A stretch of 64,000 nucleotides of DNA from CAWBQO01 sp963790965 (lineage in GTDB: Bacteria > Bacteroidota > Rhodothermia > Rhodothermales > DASSAV01): the NCBI GenBank assembly GCA_963790965.1, contig CAWBQO010000006.1, forward strand, positions 868,001-932,000, read 5' to 3'. Positions 8,466 through 17,150 of this stretch are shown here, in pieces. The notes beneath the pieces were generated by a model. That model saw nothing but the letters and a program-made list of their open reading frames with translations. It had not been told where the DNA came from and searched no databases. Position 1 is the stretch's first letter, and each line of letters begins with the position of its first letter. The position numbers were made by a program, and so were the translations under genes.

Positions 8466-9425
8466 ATGAAACACATAGAACATGCCCGTGCCGCGGCGGG
8501 CGGGGTGGGGCGAATTGCGACGGTAGACGTGGGCACCAATACGGCGCTGCTGCTCGTGGCGGATCTCACGCGGTGCGGGCTCGACGTGGTGGAAGAGCAG
8601 GCGCGTTTTGTGCGGCTCGGCGAGGGCGTCGATGCCGCCCGCCGGATCAGCGCGGCGGCGATGGAGCGGCTTCGGGGCGTGCTGCTCGAATACCGCGCAA
8701 TCGCCGAAACGCTCGGCGCAACGCAGATCGTGGTGACCGGCACGAGCGCCTCGCGGGACGCCGAGAATCGCGCCGATCTCATCGACTACGTGCGCCGCGA
8801 GACCGGCCTCGGGTATGAGATCCTGTCCGGCGAGGACGAGGCGCGGTGGAGCTTTGCGGGCGCGCTCTCGGCAACGTCGCTGGAGGGAACGGCGGTCGCG
8901 GTGGACATCGGCGGCGGCTCGACTGAGGTGACCCTTGGACGAAAAGAAGGCCGGCGCGTCTCCATTGACTTTCACGCGAGCATGAACGTGGGTGCCGTTC
9001 GCCTGACGGAGCGTCTTTTCGCCGGTCAGCCCCCATCGGCAGAGGGCGCGAAGCGGGCGTCCGGCGAGATCGCCCGCGCGCTCGAGGCGGCGCGATTGCC
9101 CTCCGTAGTCGGCGTGCCGCTGGTCGGCGTAGCGGGCACCGTCTCGGCGCTCGCAGCCATCGCGGGGGGCGTCGAGGTGCTGTCGCGTGCCGACGTGCGT
9201 CTCTGGAGTGCGCGGCTGCTTCAGATGACGTACGATGAGGTGATGGCGCTCGACCCCAGCATCATGCGCGGCCGGGCGGATGTTTTTCCCGCCGGCGTGT
9301 TGATTCTGGACGGCATCATGGAGGAGATCGGGGCGGGATCGTGTCTGGTGGGAAGCCGGGACCTGCGGCACGGGCTTGCGCTGCGCGCCGCAGCCGAGCC
9401 GGCCCGGCGCGACGCGCCTGCCTGA
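8466..9425 (+). CDS. ppx: Ppx/GppA family phosphatase (exopolyphosphatase-like)
   Basis: 319-residue ASKHA-fold hydrolase of polyphosphate or pppGpp. The phosphate-1 loop is VDVGTNTALLLV (about 21-32) and the phosphate-2 loop VDIGGGSTEVTLG (about 143-155), with GTSASRDAENR and LSGEDEARWSF in between and VGVAGTVSALAAI towards the end. The length corresponds to the short, single-unit Ppx/GppA form without the extra C-terminal HD domain of E. coli Ppx. It is divergent from uppP. Choice between polyP and pppGpp as the main substrate is not possible from sequence. Confidence 0.9.
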   Translation: MKHIEHARAAAGGVGRIATVDVGTNTALLLVADLTRCGLDVVEEQARFVRLGEGVDAARRISAAAMERLRGVLLEYRAIAETLGATQIVVTGTSASRDAENRADLIDYVRRETGLGYEILSGEDEARWSFAGALSATSLEGTAVAVDIGGGSTEVTLGRKEGRRVSIDFHASMNVGAVRLTERLFAGQPPSAEGAKRASGEIARALEAARLPSVVGVPLVGVAGTVSALAAIAGGVEVLSRADVRLWSARLLQMTYDEVMALDPSIMRGRADVFPAGVLILDGIMEEIGAGSCLVGSRDLRHGLALRAAAEPARRDAPA

Positions 9426-9536
9426 CCTCGTCGCGCCCGAGGGAACGAGCGCCCATGAGGAGTTTGCGAAAGGCTTGCCGCCCGGGATCACGCGGCGTAT
9501 ATTAGGGGTTCTACAGCAATCGGCCAAAGGCCCTCC

Positions 9537-9625
9537 GGAGAGGTGGGTGAGTGGCTGAAACCAACGGTTTGCTAAACCGTCGTACGTAGCAATGCGTACC
9601 GAGGGTTCGAATCCCTCCCTCTCCG
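9537..9625 (+). tRNA. tRNA-Ser (anticodon GCT)
   Basis: 89 nt class II tRNA. The acceptor stem is GGAGAGG/CCTCTCC, the anticodon arm ACGGT-TTGCTAA-ACCGT has anticodon GCT at 9571-9573, there is a long variable arm (9581-9600), and the T arm is GAGGG-TTCGAAT-CCCTC. The discriminator G is at 9625; CCA is not fully encoded (CA follows). A strong terminator begins 6 nt later. Confidence 0.97.
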
Positions 9626-9630
9626 CAATA

Positions 9631-9659
9631 GCCGGTCCTCACCAGGGGCCGGCTTTTTT
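9631..9659 (+). terminator. Intrinsic terminator of tRNA-Ser
   Basis: GCCGG(TCCTC) pairs with (GGG)GCCGGC around an ACCA loop, followed by six T residues (9654-9659). This is a classical GC-stem plus U-run terminator. The 9660-9884 stretch after it holds no gene I can support. Confidence 0.88.
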
Positions 9660-9884
9660 GTGTTAGCAGCCTCTTGTGGGGGATCCACTCGGCTTCCCGT
9701 GACCCCCCGCAAATTGTCTTGATGGGTTGGAACAAGTGCAGAGGCGGGGGCTTGTAGGTTCCCTCATAAACAAAGTGCCGTATCCAGATGATAGGGCAGC
9801 GAAGAGGCAAGCCTCTTAAAGTAGAGGTCGGTTAGCCGATACCGGGGGTAAGCCCGCCCATCACCCCTGCCGGATCCGACGCCG

Positions 9885-10112
9885 ATGCCCAGCCTCTCGC
9901 CACAAAAGAAAGATCTGCTGAGTTATATTGATCTTCTGCTTAAGGAAGCGTATTCCCTGCCGAAAACAAGAGAAAGCTGGCCTCGCCGCGAGGAGATCGA
10001 TTGGGAAATCATGAAGCTCTGCAGGAAGATGGGCGATCTATCCGACGGACCGCTTCCCTACTGGATCGATGACAAGCTGAACTGTAACGCGCCGGCTCAT
10101 GGTGCCTTTTGA
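9885..10112 (+). CDS. Small soluble protein of unknown function upstream of a STAS protein
   Basis: 75 residues. The first half is a charged helix rich in Leu and Lys (KDLLSYIDLLLKEAY), followed by WPRREEIDWEIMKLCRKM and a short tail with PYWIDDKL. No signal peptide or membrane helix. It ends 22 bp before the preferred start of the STAS gene and overlaps its alternative start, which suggests co-transcription. Codon use is less GC-rich than in its neighbours. I do not recognise the family; a regulatory partner of the STAS protein would be a guess. Confidence 0.55.
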   Translation: MPSLSPQKKDLLSYIDLLLKEAYSLPKTRESWPRREEIDWEIMKLCRKMGDLSDGPLPYWIDDKLNCNAPAHGAF

Positions 10113-10134
10113 GTCTTTCCGTCCCTTTTTTTTC

Positions 10135-10506
10135 ATGATGATGCAAGCCGACCCGAGTCTTTCCAGCACCGTAGTCCTCAAAGTGGATCGGGCGCTGGAT
10201 TTCCGCAATGCCAAGAACTTTAAGACGTTGTGCCTGGACCATGTCCGCGAAGGCAAGCGCAATTTCGTGCTCGACTTCTCTGAGACCGGCATTCTCGACT
10301 CGACCGGTCTGGGATCAATCTTCGCCCTCTACCGGCAGGTCTCCCGTATGGACGGGCAGATCATGTTCGCCGCGCCGTCGCGCCCGGTCGAGGTGGTGGT
10401 CCAGCTTACGCGGACGAACAAGGTCTTTCCGCAGTTTGCCTCGGTTGAGGATGCGCTGAATGCGCTCCGCGAGAAGGCGGCGCAGGAACTCGAACCAGCG
10501 GGTTGA
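10135..10506 (+). CDS. STAS-domain anti-sigma factor antagonist-like protein
   Basis: 123-residue single STAS domain similar to SpoIIAA/RsbV. These proteins bind anti-sigma kinases and are switched by phosphorylation of one Ser. The motif ETGILDSTGLGSIF carries that Ser (DSTGLG) in the expected helix start. The centre is VVLKVDRALDFRNAKNF, with RPVEVVVQLTRTNKVF towards the end. Three consecutive ATGs (10135, 10138, 10141) are candidate starts; an in-frame ATG at 10099 would add 12 residues and overlap the previous gene. No cognate kinase, phosphatase or sigma factor gene lies next to it, so its partners are unknown. An RsbRD_N-like gene sits 1.7 kb away on the other strand. Confidence 0.85.
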   Translation: MMMQADPSLSSTVVLKVDRALDFRNAKNFKTLCLDHVREGKRNFVLDFSETGILDSTGLGSIFALYRQVSRMDGQIMFAAPSRPVEVVVQLTRTNKVFPQFASVEDALNALREKAAQELEPAG

Positions 10507-10510
10507 TTCT

Positions 10511-11182
10511 TTAGCGCAGGCTTCCGCCGCCGCGCCCAATGAGGGGCACAAACCGAAAGCCGTGCGTCTCGTGACGCTCGAACGCGCCGGGTCCGACGCA
10601 GTCGACGCGGGTCATGGTCTGCCCATCGGCGTCGCCGACGGGGATGATGAGACGGCCGCCGGGTGTCGTGTCGCTTGGCTCTCGAAGCTGTGCCAGGAGG
10701 GCGGGCGGAACGTCGGAAGCGCCGGCCGTAACGACGATCCGGTCATAGGGCGCAAAGGCCGGCCAGCCGAGGGTGCCGTCTCCCACGCGCGTGACGACGC
10801 GGTAGCCCATCTCGGCGAGTAGCGCCCGGGTGCGCTCCAGCAGCGGTGCATGGCGCTCGACCGAGAACACGCGCGCGCCGAGTTCGCAGAGAACGGCCGC
10901 CTGGTAGCCGCTTCCCGTGCCGATCTCCAGCACCCTGTCCTCCGGGCGCGGATCGAGAAGGACCGTCTGGTAGGCGACGGTGTATGGCTGCGAAATGGTT
11001 TGCTGCAGTCCAATCGGCAGCGCCTCGTCCTCGTAGGCACGTCCCTGCAGCGCTGGCTCTACGAAGAGGTGGCGCGGCACATTGCCAATGGCTTCGAGCA
11101 CCCGGCGGTCCGTAATGCCCTTTTCTTCGAGTACCTCCAGGAGATAACTCAGCCGCCGCTGGTACTTACGGTCCTTGATCAT
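10511..11182 (-). CDS. pcm: Protein-L-isoaspartate O-methyltransferase
   Basis: SAM-dependent enzyme that starts repair of isoaspartyl residues in damaged proteins. 223 residues. Recognisable parts are the substrate-side motif LQQTISQPYTVAYQ, the SAM motif I VLEIGTGSGYQAAVL, the acidic residue in VFSVERHAPLL, and the family motif GDGTLGWPAFAPYDRIVVTA. The gene converges with the STAS gene (4 bp between the stops), so the two transcripts may collide. ATG at 11182 is used. Confidence 0.95.
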   Translation of the reverse strand: MIKDRKYQRRLSYLLEVLEEKGITDRRVLEAIGNVPRHLFVEPALQGRAYEDEALPIGLQQTISQPYTVAYQTVLLDPRPEDRVLEIGTGSGYQAAVLCELGARVFSVERHAPLLERTRALLAEMGYRVVTRVGDGTLGWPAFAPYDRIVVTAGASDVPPALLAQLREPSDTTPGGRLIIPVGDADGQTMTRVDCVGPGAFERHETHGFRFVPLIGRGGGSLR

Positions 11183-11211
11183 TATTCAGGCTGCTTTTTG
11201 GACCGTCTCGC

Positions 11212-12060
11212 TCAGGTCGCGACTTCAAGCTCCGTGTCGGCGGTGGACGTCTGCGCGGTCAGTGCTTGGACGAGGTAAGCGCGCAACTCGCCGACCGTCA
11301 GGTCCGAAATGAGTTGCCCATTTTCAGACACCGAGATCGACCCGGTTTCCTCGGAGACGATGATGACGAAGGCGTCGGTTTGCTCCGTCAGTCCGACGGA
11401 TGCGCGGTGCCGCAGGCCGAGGTGCGGGCTGAGCTTCATGCTCGTAGAGACCGGAAGGATACAGCGGGCTGCCTCGATGCGGCGGCTGCGAATGATGACC
11501 GCGCCGTCGTGCAGCGGGTTTTGCGCGAAAAAGATGGTGACAAGTAGTTCCTGCGTCACGCGGGCGTGGATCTGCGCTCCGGTTTCGATATAGCTCCGGA
11601 GGCCGGTTGAACGCTCGATGGCGATGAGCGCGCCGATGTTCGCGCCGCTCATTTCCGCGGCCGCGCCGACAAGCTCATTCAGCATCTCGTCCTCTTCGGA
11701 CGACGAGACGAATCGTCGGAAAAGTGGATTCTGCGTGATCAGCAGGAGCAGCCGGCGAATCTCCGGCTGGAAGAGAATGATGACCGCGAGGACGAACACC
11801 TCGCCAATGGATGCGAAGAGCGTTTTGAGGATGATCATGTCCAGGTATGTCACCACGACCTGGAGCAAGTATAGCGCCATCACACCGAAGAAGATCTGCA
11901 CGGCGATGGTTCCGCGCATGAGCTGGTAGAGTTTGTACAGGACATAGGCTACGAGACTGATCTCGAGTATGTCGACAAACCGTATCGGGATGATGTCAAA
12001 AAGCCTCACCGGAACACCCAAAGCTGTGCAGTCGCGGCTGCCTGCCGGCGATGGCAGCAT
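11212..12060 (-). CDS. cdaA: Membrane-bound diadenylate cyclase (c-di-AMP synthase)
   Basis: Makes the second messenger c-di-AMP from two ATP. About three N-terminal membrane helices (VDILEISLVAYVLYKLYQLM, AVQIFFGVMALYLLQVVV, VFVLAVIILFQPEIRR) precede a DAC domain with the catalytic motifs NPLHDGAVII and LGLRHRASVGL. The conserved part begins with VRLFDIIPIRF, so GTG at 12009 is an attractive start; ATG at 12060 would add 17 residues of doubtful sequence. The partner genes cdaR (YbbR) and glmM, or folP as in many Bacteroidota, are not adjacent. It precedes pcm by 29 bp on the same strand. Confidence 0.93.
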   Translation of the reverse strand: MLPSPAGSRDCTALGVPVRLFDIIPIRFVDILEISLVAYVLYKLYQLMRGTIAVQIFFGVMALYLLQVVVTYLDMIILKTLFASIGEVFVLAVIILFQPEIRRLLLLITQNPLFRRFVSSSEEDEMLNELVGAAAEMSGANIGALIAIERSTGLRSYIETGAQIHARVTQELLVTIFFAQNPLHDGAVIIRSRRIEAARCILPVSTSMKLSPHLGLRHRASVGLTEQTDAFVIIVSEETGSISVSENGQLISDLTVGELRAYLVQALTAQTSTADTELEVAT

Positions 12061-12187
12061 TCCGCATGGTAAGGCGCAATATACTCCTTACCGGGCGGTG
12101 CCGAAACGCCCTGACGGCACGGAGTGGTAAAACGACGACCAGAACGTCGTTGCGCCGGCGCTGTCGTTCTGGAAGGACAGGGGCGTC

Positions 12188-12637
12188 TCAGGTGCCTTCG
12201 AAGAGCGAGGACAGGTCCATGGTGCGAACGCGGCTCTTGCTGGCGAGGGAAACGTATTCGGCAGCGAGCGCGCCCTTTCCCGCGCCGAGGACCGTGCTCG
12301 TGAGGCCGAAGGCGGTCGGATAATCCGCCGGTTCCATTTCTTCGCCGATATGCTTCCAGATGATCTCTTCGAGGAGGTTGAAAGCCGTCTGGACTTCCTG
12401 AAGGTCAAAGCCGTCTTTGAACCGCTCCTTCGCGACGGCTTCGGCGTAGCTGATCATCGGCACGAGGTTCCGGTTCCCGACGCATTGAAGCGTGAGGTCG
12501 AAGAGCTTCTGCAGCCGGTGCTGGTTGCGCTCCTCTCCGCTCGCGTCGTAGGAGCGAAGGCGCGTACGACGGAGGCGCTCGACGGCCTCGCGTACAATTT
12601 CTCGGCCGCTGTTCTCCAGCAGTTCTTTCAGGGTCAT
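12188..12637 (-). CDS. RsbRD N-terminal-domain-like helical protein
   Basis: 149 residues, all helical. The pattern of LKELLENSGREIVREAVERLR, VPMISYAEAVAKERFKDG and EEIIWKHIGEE resembles the RsbRD_N sensor domain (globin-like fold) that precedes STAS or kinase domains in stress-response regulators, but here it stands alone with no output domain. The assignment is by pattern and moderate. It lies 30 bp downstream of purF on the same strand, so it may share its transcript. Confidence 0.65.
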   Translation of the reverse strand: MTLKELLENSGREIVREAVERLRRTRLRSYDASGEERNQHRLQKLFDLTLQCVGNRNLVPMISYAEAVAKERFKDGFDLQEVQTAFNLLEEIIWKHIGEEMEPADYPTAFGLTSTVLGAGKGALAAEYVSLASKSRVRTMDLSSLFEGT

Positions 12638-12667
12638 CTTTTTGGGGGGCGCGCCAGAGGCCGCCGT

Positions 12668-14167
12668 TTACCACTCGTTCTCTTCCTTTTCCACCCCAAG
12701 CTCCACTGGAACGGGATAGTTGGCTGTAAAACAAGCATTGCAGAATCCTTTCGCGCCGGAATGAGCCGACTGCACCGCCTCCATCATCCCACCCACGGAA
12801 AGGTACTCTACGGAATCTACGCCAAGCCAGGCTGCCATAGCATCGGGGCCGGTAAACTGATTGGCAAATAGTTCGTCGTAACTCGGGAAATCCATTCCGT
12901 AGAAGCACGGCGAGATGACGGGCGGCGACGCGATCCGAAGGTGGACTTCCTTCGCGCCCGCCTCCCGGATCATGTTGACCAGAAACCGCGCCGTGGTGCC
13001 GCGAACGACTGAATCGTCTACCACTACGACAACGCGGTCTTTGAGGATGCCCTTGACGGTGTTGAACTTCGAGCGGACCTTGATCTCACGCGAGTTCTGG
13101 CCGGGAGAAATGAAGGTCCGTCCGACATAATGATTGCGGATCAGGCCGATCTCGTAGCGGCAGCGCTGCCCGAGTTTCTGGCACTCGGAGACGTACCCGA
13201 GGGCGGCCGTATTCGAAGAGTCGGGTACCGCAATCACGATCGGCTGCTTCTCGTCGGGCGCGACCGTAGGGACCGGCGCGTCGTGGGCGAGTTGTTTGCC
13301 GATCTTGCGCCGCACTTTGTCCACCATTTCGCCAAAGACCTTCGAATCCGGCCGGGAAAAGTAGACGTATTCAAAGACGCACTGGCTTACTGCCGTTTTC
13401 GCGGGTAGATGATAGCTGGTAAACGCGCCGGCTTCGCAGCCTTTGCGGTCGATGATCAGGATCTCGCCCGGCTCGATGTCGCGCAGGTAGGTAGCGCCGA
13501 CGAGGTCGAAGGCGCACGTTTCACTTGCCACGCAGTAAGCGACGCCGCCGGGCGCGTGCTCGTCGCCGAGGCGGCCGAGGGAGAGCGGGCGGAAGCCGTT
13601 GGGATCGCGCACGGCGACAAGCGCCTCGTCGGTGAGGATGACGAGCGAGAAGGCCCCTTCGACCTGCGTGAGCGCGTCGATGATCTGGTCCGCCTGCTTC
13701 TGTCGCCGGCTGGTGGCGATCAGGTGCAGGATGAGTTCGCTGTCGGACGTGGTCTGGAAGAGCGTTCCCCGTTCGCTGAAGGCCTGGCGCAGTTCGCGGG
13801 CGTTGGAGATGTTGCCGTTGTGCGCGAGGGCCACGTTGCCGCCGCGGTAGTGCACCACGAGCGGCTGGATGTTCGCCTTGTTGCTCGCCGAGCCGCTGGT
13901 AGAGTAGCGGTTGTGTCCGATTCCCGAGGATCCGAGCAGCTTCGTTTCGAAGAGGGCAGGATCCGCGAAAACGTCGAGAACGAGGCCCGAGTCTTTGTGC
14001 GACGGCATGATCGGCTTCTGCCGGTGCTCGTCGAACGTGGCCGTGGTGATGCCGGACGACTCCTGCCCGCGATGCTGGAGGGCGTGAAGGCCGTAGTAGA
14101 TGGTGCGCGCGGCGTCCGGGGCGTTAAAGACGCCGAAGATGCCGCAGTATTCTTTAAGCTCTTCCAT
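12668..14167 (-). CDS. purF: Amidophosphoribosyltransferase (Fe-S type)
   Basis: First committed enzyme of purine synthesis: glutamine plus PRPP gives phosphoribosylamine. 499 residues. A seven-residue propeptide (MEELKEY) precedes the catalytic Cys8 of CGIFGVF. The glutaminase domain is followed by the PRTase domain with the PRPP loop VVVVDDSVVRGTT. Four Cys matching the B. subtilis 4Fe-4S ligands can be seen in SQCVFEYVYFSRP, ISPCFYGMDF and FCNACFTANYP, so this is the oxygen-sensitive cluster type that is matured by propeptide removal. No other pur genes are nearby. Confidence 0.97.
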   Translation of the reverse strand: MEELKEYCGIFGVFNAPDAARTIYYGLHALQHRGQESSGITTATFDEHRQKPIMPSHKDSGLVLDVFADPALFETKLLGSSGIGHNRYSTSGSASNKANIQPLVVHYRGGNVALAHNGNISNARELRQAFSERGTLFQTTSDSELILHLIATSRRQKQADQIIDALTQVEGAFSLVILTDEALVAVRDPNGFRPLSLGRLGDEHAPGGVAYCVASETCAFDLVGATYLRDIEPGEILIIDRKGCEAGAFTSYHLPAKTAVSQCVFEYVYFSRPDSKVFGEMVDKVRRKIGKQLAHDAPVPTVAPDEKQPIVIAVPDSSNTAALGYVSECQKLGQRCRYEIGLIRNHYVGRTFISPGQNSREIKVRSKFNTVKGILKDRVVVVVDDSVVRGTTARFLVNMIREAGAKEVHLRIASPPVISPCFYGMDFPSYDELFANQFTGPDAMAAWLGVDSVEYLSVGGMMEAVQSAHSGAKGFCNACFTANYPVPVELGVEKEENEW

Positions 14168-14359
14168 GGCGAAGGGTGGGGCGCGCCGCGAGAAGGCCTG
14201 GGCGATGGCGCGGGATTTTGTGCGGGCGGAGGATTGAAGGAGTAGCGGCCGCTTTACCTGTTTCTGTTAAGCTGATCCGTTTTCCTGCCAAAGTAAGGAA
14301 TGCCTCGCCCGCCTGTAGGTTCTCTTTTGCAGCCCGTTAGCTGCCCGGCAAGTCGCGCG

Positions 14360-14863
14360 TTATAGCAGGATCAACCCGGTCGCTATGAGTATGCCGGCGG
14401 CATCGGCGACGAGGTCGCGGCGGCTGAAGTGGCGGGAAGGGCTGCGCCGGAGGTCGTACACCTCTTTCATGAGTCCGACCGCACCACTCGCCACAATAGA
14501 GACCGGAAGCGCGCGGCCCTCGGACAACTCCGCTTTGTTGACGAGCGTGTACTGCGCGCCGACGGTCATGAGCGCGCTGAATGCGAAATGTTGCACCTTG
14601 TCGAATCCGAGCCACGGGTCCTTTACGACCGCGCGTACGGTATCCTGCACCGCACCCGCCTTGTAGACGGCGGCGGTGCCGCGCGCCCCTTTCGGATCGG
14701 CGTGCAGGGCGGCTTCTGCGCCGTACCACGCGCTCACGGGGGAAAACCACGGAGCGGGCTTGGACGCCCCGGACGCCGGCCATTCAGCCGGGGCAGCTGC
14801 CGCGCCAAAGCGCGGGAGTCCGAAGAGGAAGAGCAGGAGGATGAGCGCGAACGAAGGTTTCAA
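14360..14863 (-). CDS. DUF2279 (YfiM-like) secreted/membrane protein
   Basis: 167 residues. A signal peptide (ALILLLFLFGLPRFGAAAA) is followed by a Pro-rich linker and the DUF2279 core, DKVQHFAFSALMTVGAQY and GLMKEVYDLRR...HFSRRDLVADAAG, ending in a hydrophobic helix. The His/Asp residues resemble the VanZ/YfiM pattern. The start codon is TTG (14861-14863); it overlaps the TGA stop of the upstream corC/gldE gene (TTGA), with a GAGGAGGAG stretch just before it, so translation is very likely coupled. Function is unknown; the coupling suggests a shared envelope role. Confidence 0.8.
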   Translation of the reverse strand: MKPSFALILLLFLFGLPRFGAAAAPAEWPASGASKPAPWFSPVSAWYGAEAALHADPKGARGTAAVYKAGAVQDTVRAVVKDPWLGFDKVQHFAFSALMTVGAQYTLVNKAELSEGRALPVSIVASGAVGLMKEVYDLRRSPSRHFSRRDLVADAAGILIATGLILL

Positions 14864-16227
14864 TGCAACTCCTCCTCCTCAATGCCCGGATCGTCCGCGC
14901 CGACGGGACGCGCAACGGTGACGAGAATATGGCCGATTCGGTGCGCTTCTACGCTCTCGACGACGAGGTGGAGGTTTTCGAAGTTCAACTTTTCTCCCGC
15001 TTCGGGAACGGCCCCCGTGAGATGAAAGATGAGGCCGCCGAGCGTCTCGAAGTCGAAAGCTTCCGTGTCGAGTTCCGTGCCGAGGATCTCGTTCATTTCG
15101 TCGAGATTGATGCGCGCGTCGAAACGAACGGTGTGCTCGTCGATGCGTTCATAGTAGGCGACCTCCCGCTCGTCGTGCTCGTCGCGGATGTCGCCCACAA
15201 TCTCCTCCAGAATATCCTCCATCGTGACGAGGCCATCGGTCCCGCCGTACTCGTCAACCACAACGGCGATGTGTGTTTTCTGAGCCTGAAAGTCCTTCAG
15301 CAAATGATCGAGGCGCTTTCCGTGGGGGACGTAGAGGGCGGGGCGCGCGACACGCACCCAATCCTCGGCTTGCCACCGACCTGCAGCTTCCGGGCGGACA
15401 AGCAGCGGCAGCAGGTCTTTCATGTAAACCACGCCGAGAATATTGTCGAGGTGCTCGTCAAACAAGGGCAGCCGGGAATGCCCGCTACTGCGCATGCTTT
15501 CGACGGCTTCTCGAAGCGTGGACGTAAGCGGAAGGGCGACCATGTCGAGGCGGCTGACCATCACCTCGCGAACGGTGGTGTCGGCCAGGTCCACGACGGC
15601 GTTGAGGAGGTCGCGTTCGGCCTCGTCGAGCACGCCCGCTCCCTCTCCCACGTCCACGAGATCTCTCAAGTCCTGCGAAGGGCTTGACGGAGCCGCGGCG
15701 TACCGTGGTCGCGACGGGTAAGGCTTCATCGAATGGGCGATACCGGACGAGATCGGCCGGAGGACGCGGTGGGCGGCATAGAGCAGCCGCGAGGACCGCC
15801 GGCTGAAGGAGGGGGCATAGCGCGCCGCAATGAACTTCGGCAGGATCTCGCCGGTGACGACGAGCACGATTGTAAGGGCAAATATCTGCGCCCATAGCGT
15901 GCTCGAGGGCGTCCATGCCCACGAGCGGGCGAAATTGCCGGTCAGGAACGTTGCGAGAATGGCGGCCGCAATGTTCGTCAGGGTGCCCACGATCCGTATC
16001 GTAATCATGAGCGAGCGGGGCTGTTCGAGAAGGTGCAGTACGCGCGCCCCGGAGCGGTCGCCGGAGCGAGCGAGGGCAGTGCGGGAGGCGCTGTCGAGGG
16101 AGAAGAGCGCAACCTCCGATCCAGAGAGAATGGCTGCGGCGAGCATCAAGAGCGCGAGGGCGCTCCACTGAAGTGCAATCGCGAACGAGTCGAAGAGCGG
16201 CGCGGGCGCGTGCTGAAGGAGAAGCAA
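14860..16227 (-). CDS. CorC/HlyC-family CNNM-CBS membrane protein (GldE-like)
   Basis: About 455 residues. The CNNM (DUF21) domain has four membrane helices starting with LALLMLAAAILSGSEVALFS and including VTGEILPKFIAARY. It is followed by a CBS pair (VREVMVSRLDMVALP, SRLPLFDEHLDNILGVVYMKD, VDEYGGTDGLVTMEDILEEIVGDI) and a C-terminal CorC_HlyC domain. Family roles include Mg/Co export and, in Bacteroidota, the gliding-associated GldE; gliding is not claimed here. The start is uncertain: TTG at 16227 fits the first membrane helix best, since the frame upstream to 16437 reads like untranslated sequence. Translationally coupled to the DUF2279 gene. Confidence 0.85.
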   Translation of the reverse strand: MLLLQHAPAPLFDSFAIALQWSALALLMLAAAILSGSEVALFSLDSASRTALARSGDRSGARVLHLLEQPRSLMITIRIVGTLTNIAAAILATFLTGNFARSWAWTPSSTLWAQIFALTIVLVVTGEILPKFIAARYAPSFSRRSSRLLYAAHRVLRPISSGIAHSMKPYPSRPRYAAAPSSPSQDLRDLVDVGEGAGVLDEAERDLLNAVVDLADTTVREVMVSRLDMVALPLTSTLREAVESMRSSGHSRLPLFDEHLDNILGVVYMKDLLPLLVRPEAAGRWQAEDWVRVARPALYVPHGKRLDHLLKDFQAQKTHIAVVVDEYGGTDGLVTMEDILEEIVGDIRDEHDEREVAYYERIDEHTVRFDARINLDEMNEILGTELDTEAFDFETLGGLIFHLTGAVPEAGEKLNFENLHLVVESVEAHRIGHILVTVARPVGADDPGIEEEELH

Positions 16228-16494
16228 GTAGCCGCAATAACCAGCGGGGTCGGGGTCCAAAGCTGCAGAGGGACGCGCCCTCGGATGGTGAAACAAGTAC
16301 CCGCACGCGGAAAAGGCTGCGACGGGCCGACTATTTCCTGTGCGCAACGTGCCGCCTTCACAGCGGTTCCGCCGGGAGGTTCCGGCAAGGCAAACGAGGA
16401 CGCGAAGAGAAGCCCGGTGCCCGTCCTGCGACAGCAAAGCCCCCGCCCCGGCTATGTGCCAGAGCGGGCGCTTCGCCTTCGTTGATGAAAGGTA

Positions 16495-16608
16495 TTACCG
16501 CGCCAGCGTCACCGTTCCTGTCTCGGTGAAGGCCCCGGCCGTGATGCGGTAGAGGTGGACGCCGCTCGGGAGGGCGCGGGCATTGAAGGGGACATCATGG
16601 CAGCCTGC
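16495..16608 (-). pseudogene. Remnant of a type IX secretion C-terminal sorting domain
   Basis: The minus strand encodes the end of a T9SS type A sorting domain: AGCHDVPFNARALPSG, VHLYRITAGAFTETGTVTL, then R and a stop. This matches the usual AG-H-V-F-A--LPSG-Y-Y-L-AG pattern. No upstream protein is in frame: further 5' the frame runs into the antisense of another frame of the next gene. The original secreted protein has been lost, leaving the last ~37 codons. It is direct evidence that the lineage has or had T9SS cargo. Confidence 0.7.
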
Positions 16609-16709
16609 CGCCTTCGGAGCGGTCCGCAGCCGCGCCAGCAGCGGCGATCTCGCGAAGCGGCTCAGTCGGCTCGAGGAATGGCTCCGGCTCACCGCGCCCG
16701 TCGCGGCCG

Positions 16710-17135
16710 TCAGGCACCTGGCTCGGCGGGCCGGTCTTTGAAGATTTGCACCATCGCAAAGCTCATGCCACCAAAGAGCGCGGTGCCAGCCAGGAGGAGC
16801 ACCAGAAGGCCGGAGAGCGGCGTCTTCGCAAAACGCACGGAGACGTTCCGGCTCCCCTGACCCGGCGCAGAAAGCGCCACGATGCCGGCGCGCTCCGGCC
16901 GCCATTCGATGGACGATCGTCCGCCGGTCGGGACGTAATGGCGCTGCGCAATGGCGCTGTTGGGGCGATACGTCACGACGAGCGTGTCGGCCGCGGCCGG
17001 CAACGTGACCGTGACGGCCTCACCTACGACCACGTCGTCGTTGGAGAGGACGATCTGGGCGGACGCCCGAGGCGCGGCGGCGAAAACAAGGAACAGGAGC
17101 AGCGCCGGGGCGGATATCTTGAGCGAATGGATCAT
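16710..17135 (-). CDS. Small exported protein with a C-terminal membrane anchor
   Basis: 141 residues. A signal peptide (ALLLFLVFAAAPRASAQ) is followed by a beta-rich segment of about 75 residues (VVVGEAVTVTLPAAADTLVVTY, RAGIVALSAPG) that looks Ig-like, and a membrane helix (LSGLLVLLLAGTALFGGMSF) near the C-terminus with a short cytoplasmic KDRPAEPGA tail. It starts 15 bp after the NSS transporter gene and is co-directional, so it is probably co-transcribed. An accessory or beta-like role for the transporter is possible but unproven; the family is not recognised. Confidence 0.72.
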   Translation of the reverse strand: MIHSLKISAPALLLFLVFAAAPRASAQIVLSNDDVVVGEAVTVTLPAAADTLVVTYRPNSAIAQRHYVPTGGRSSIEWRPERAGIVALSAPGQGSRNVSVRFAKTPLSGLLVLLLAGTALFGGMSFAMVQIFKDRPAEPGA

Positions 17136-17150
17136 TGGCGTACAGGAAAG

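Noticed and set aside
9511..9810. Possible minus-strand protein of 99 residues with GEGGIRTLGT
   Set aside because: It is the antisense of tRNA-Ser; this translated tRNA motif is a well-known false protein.
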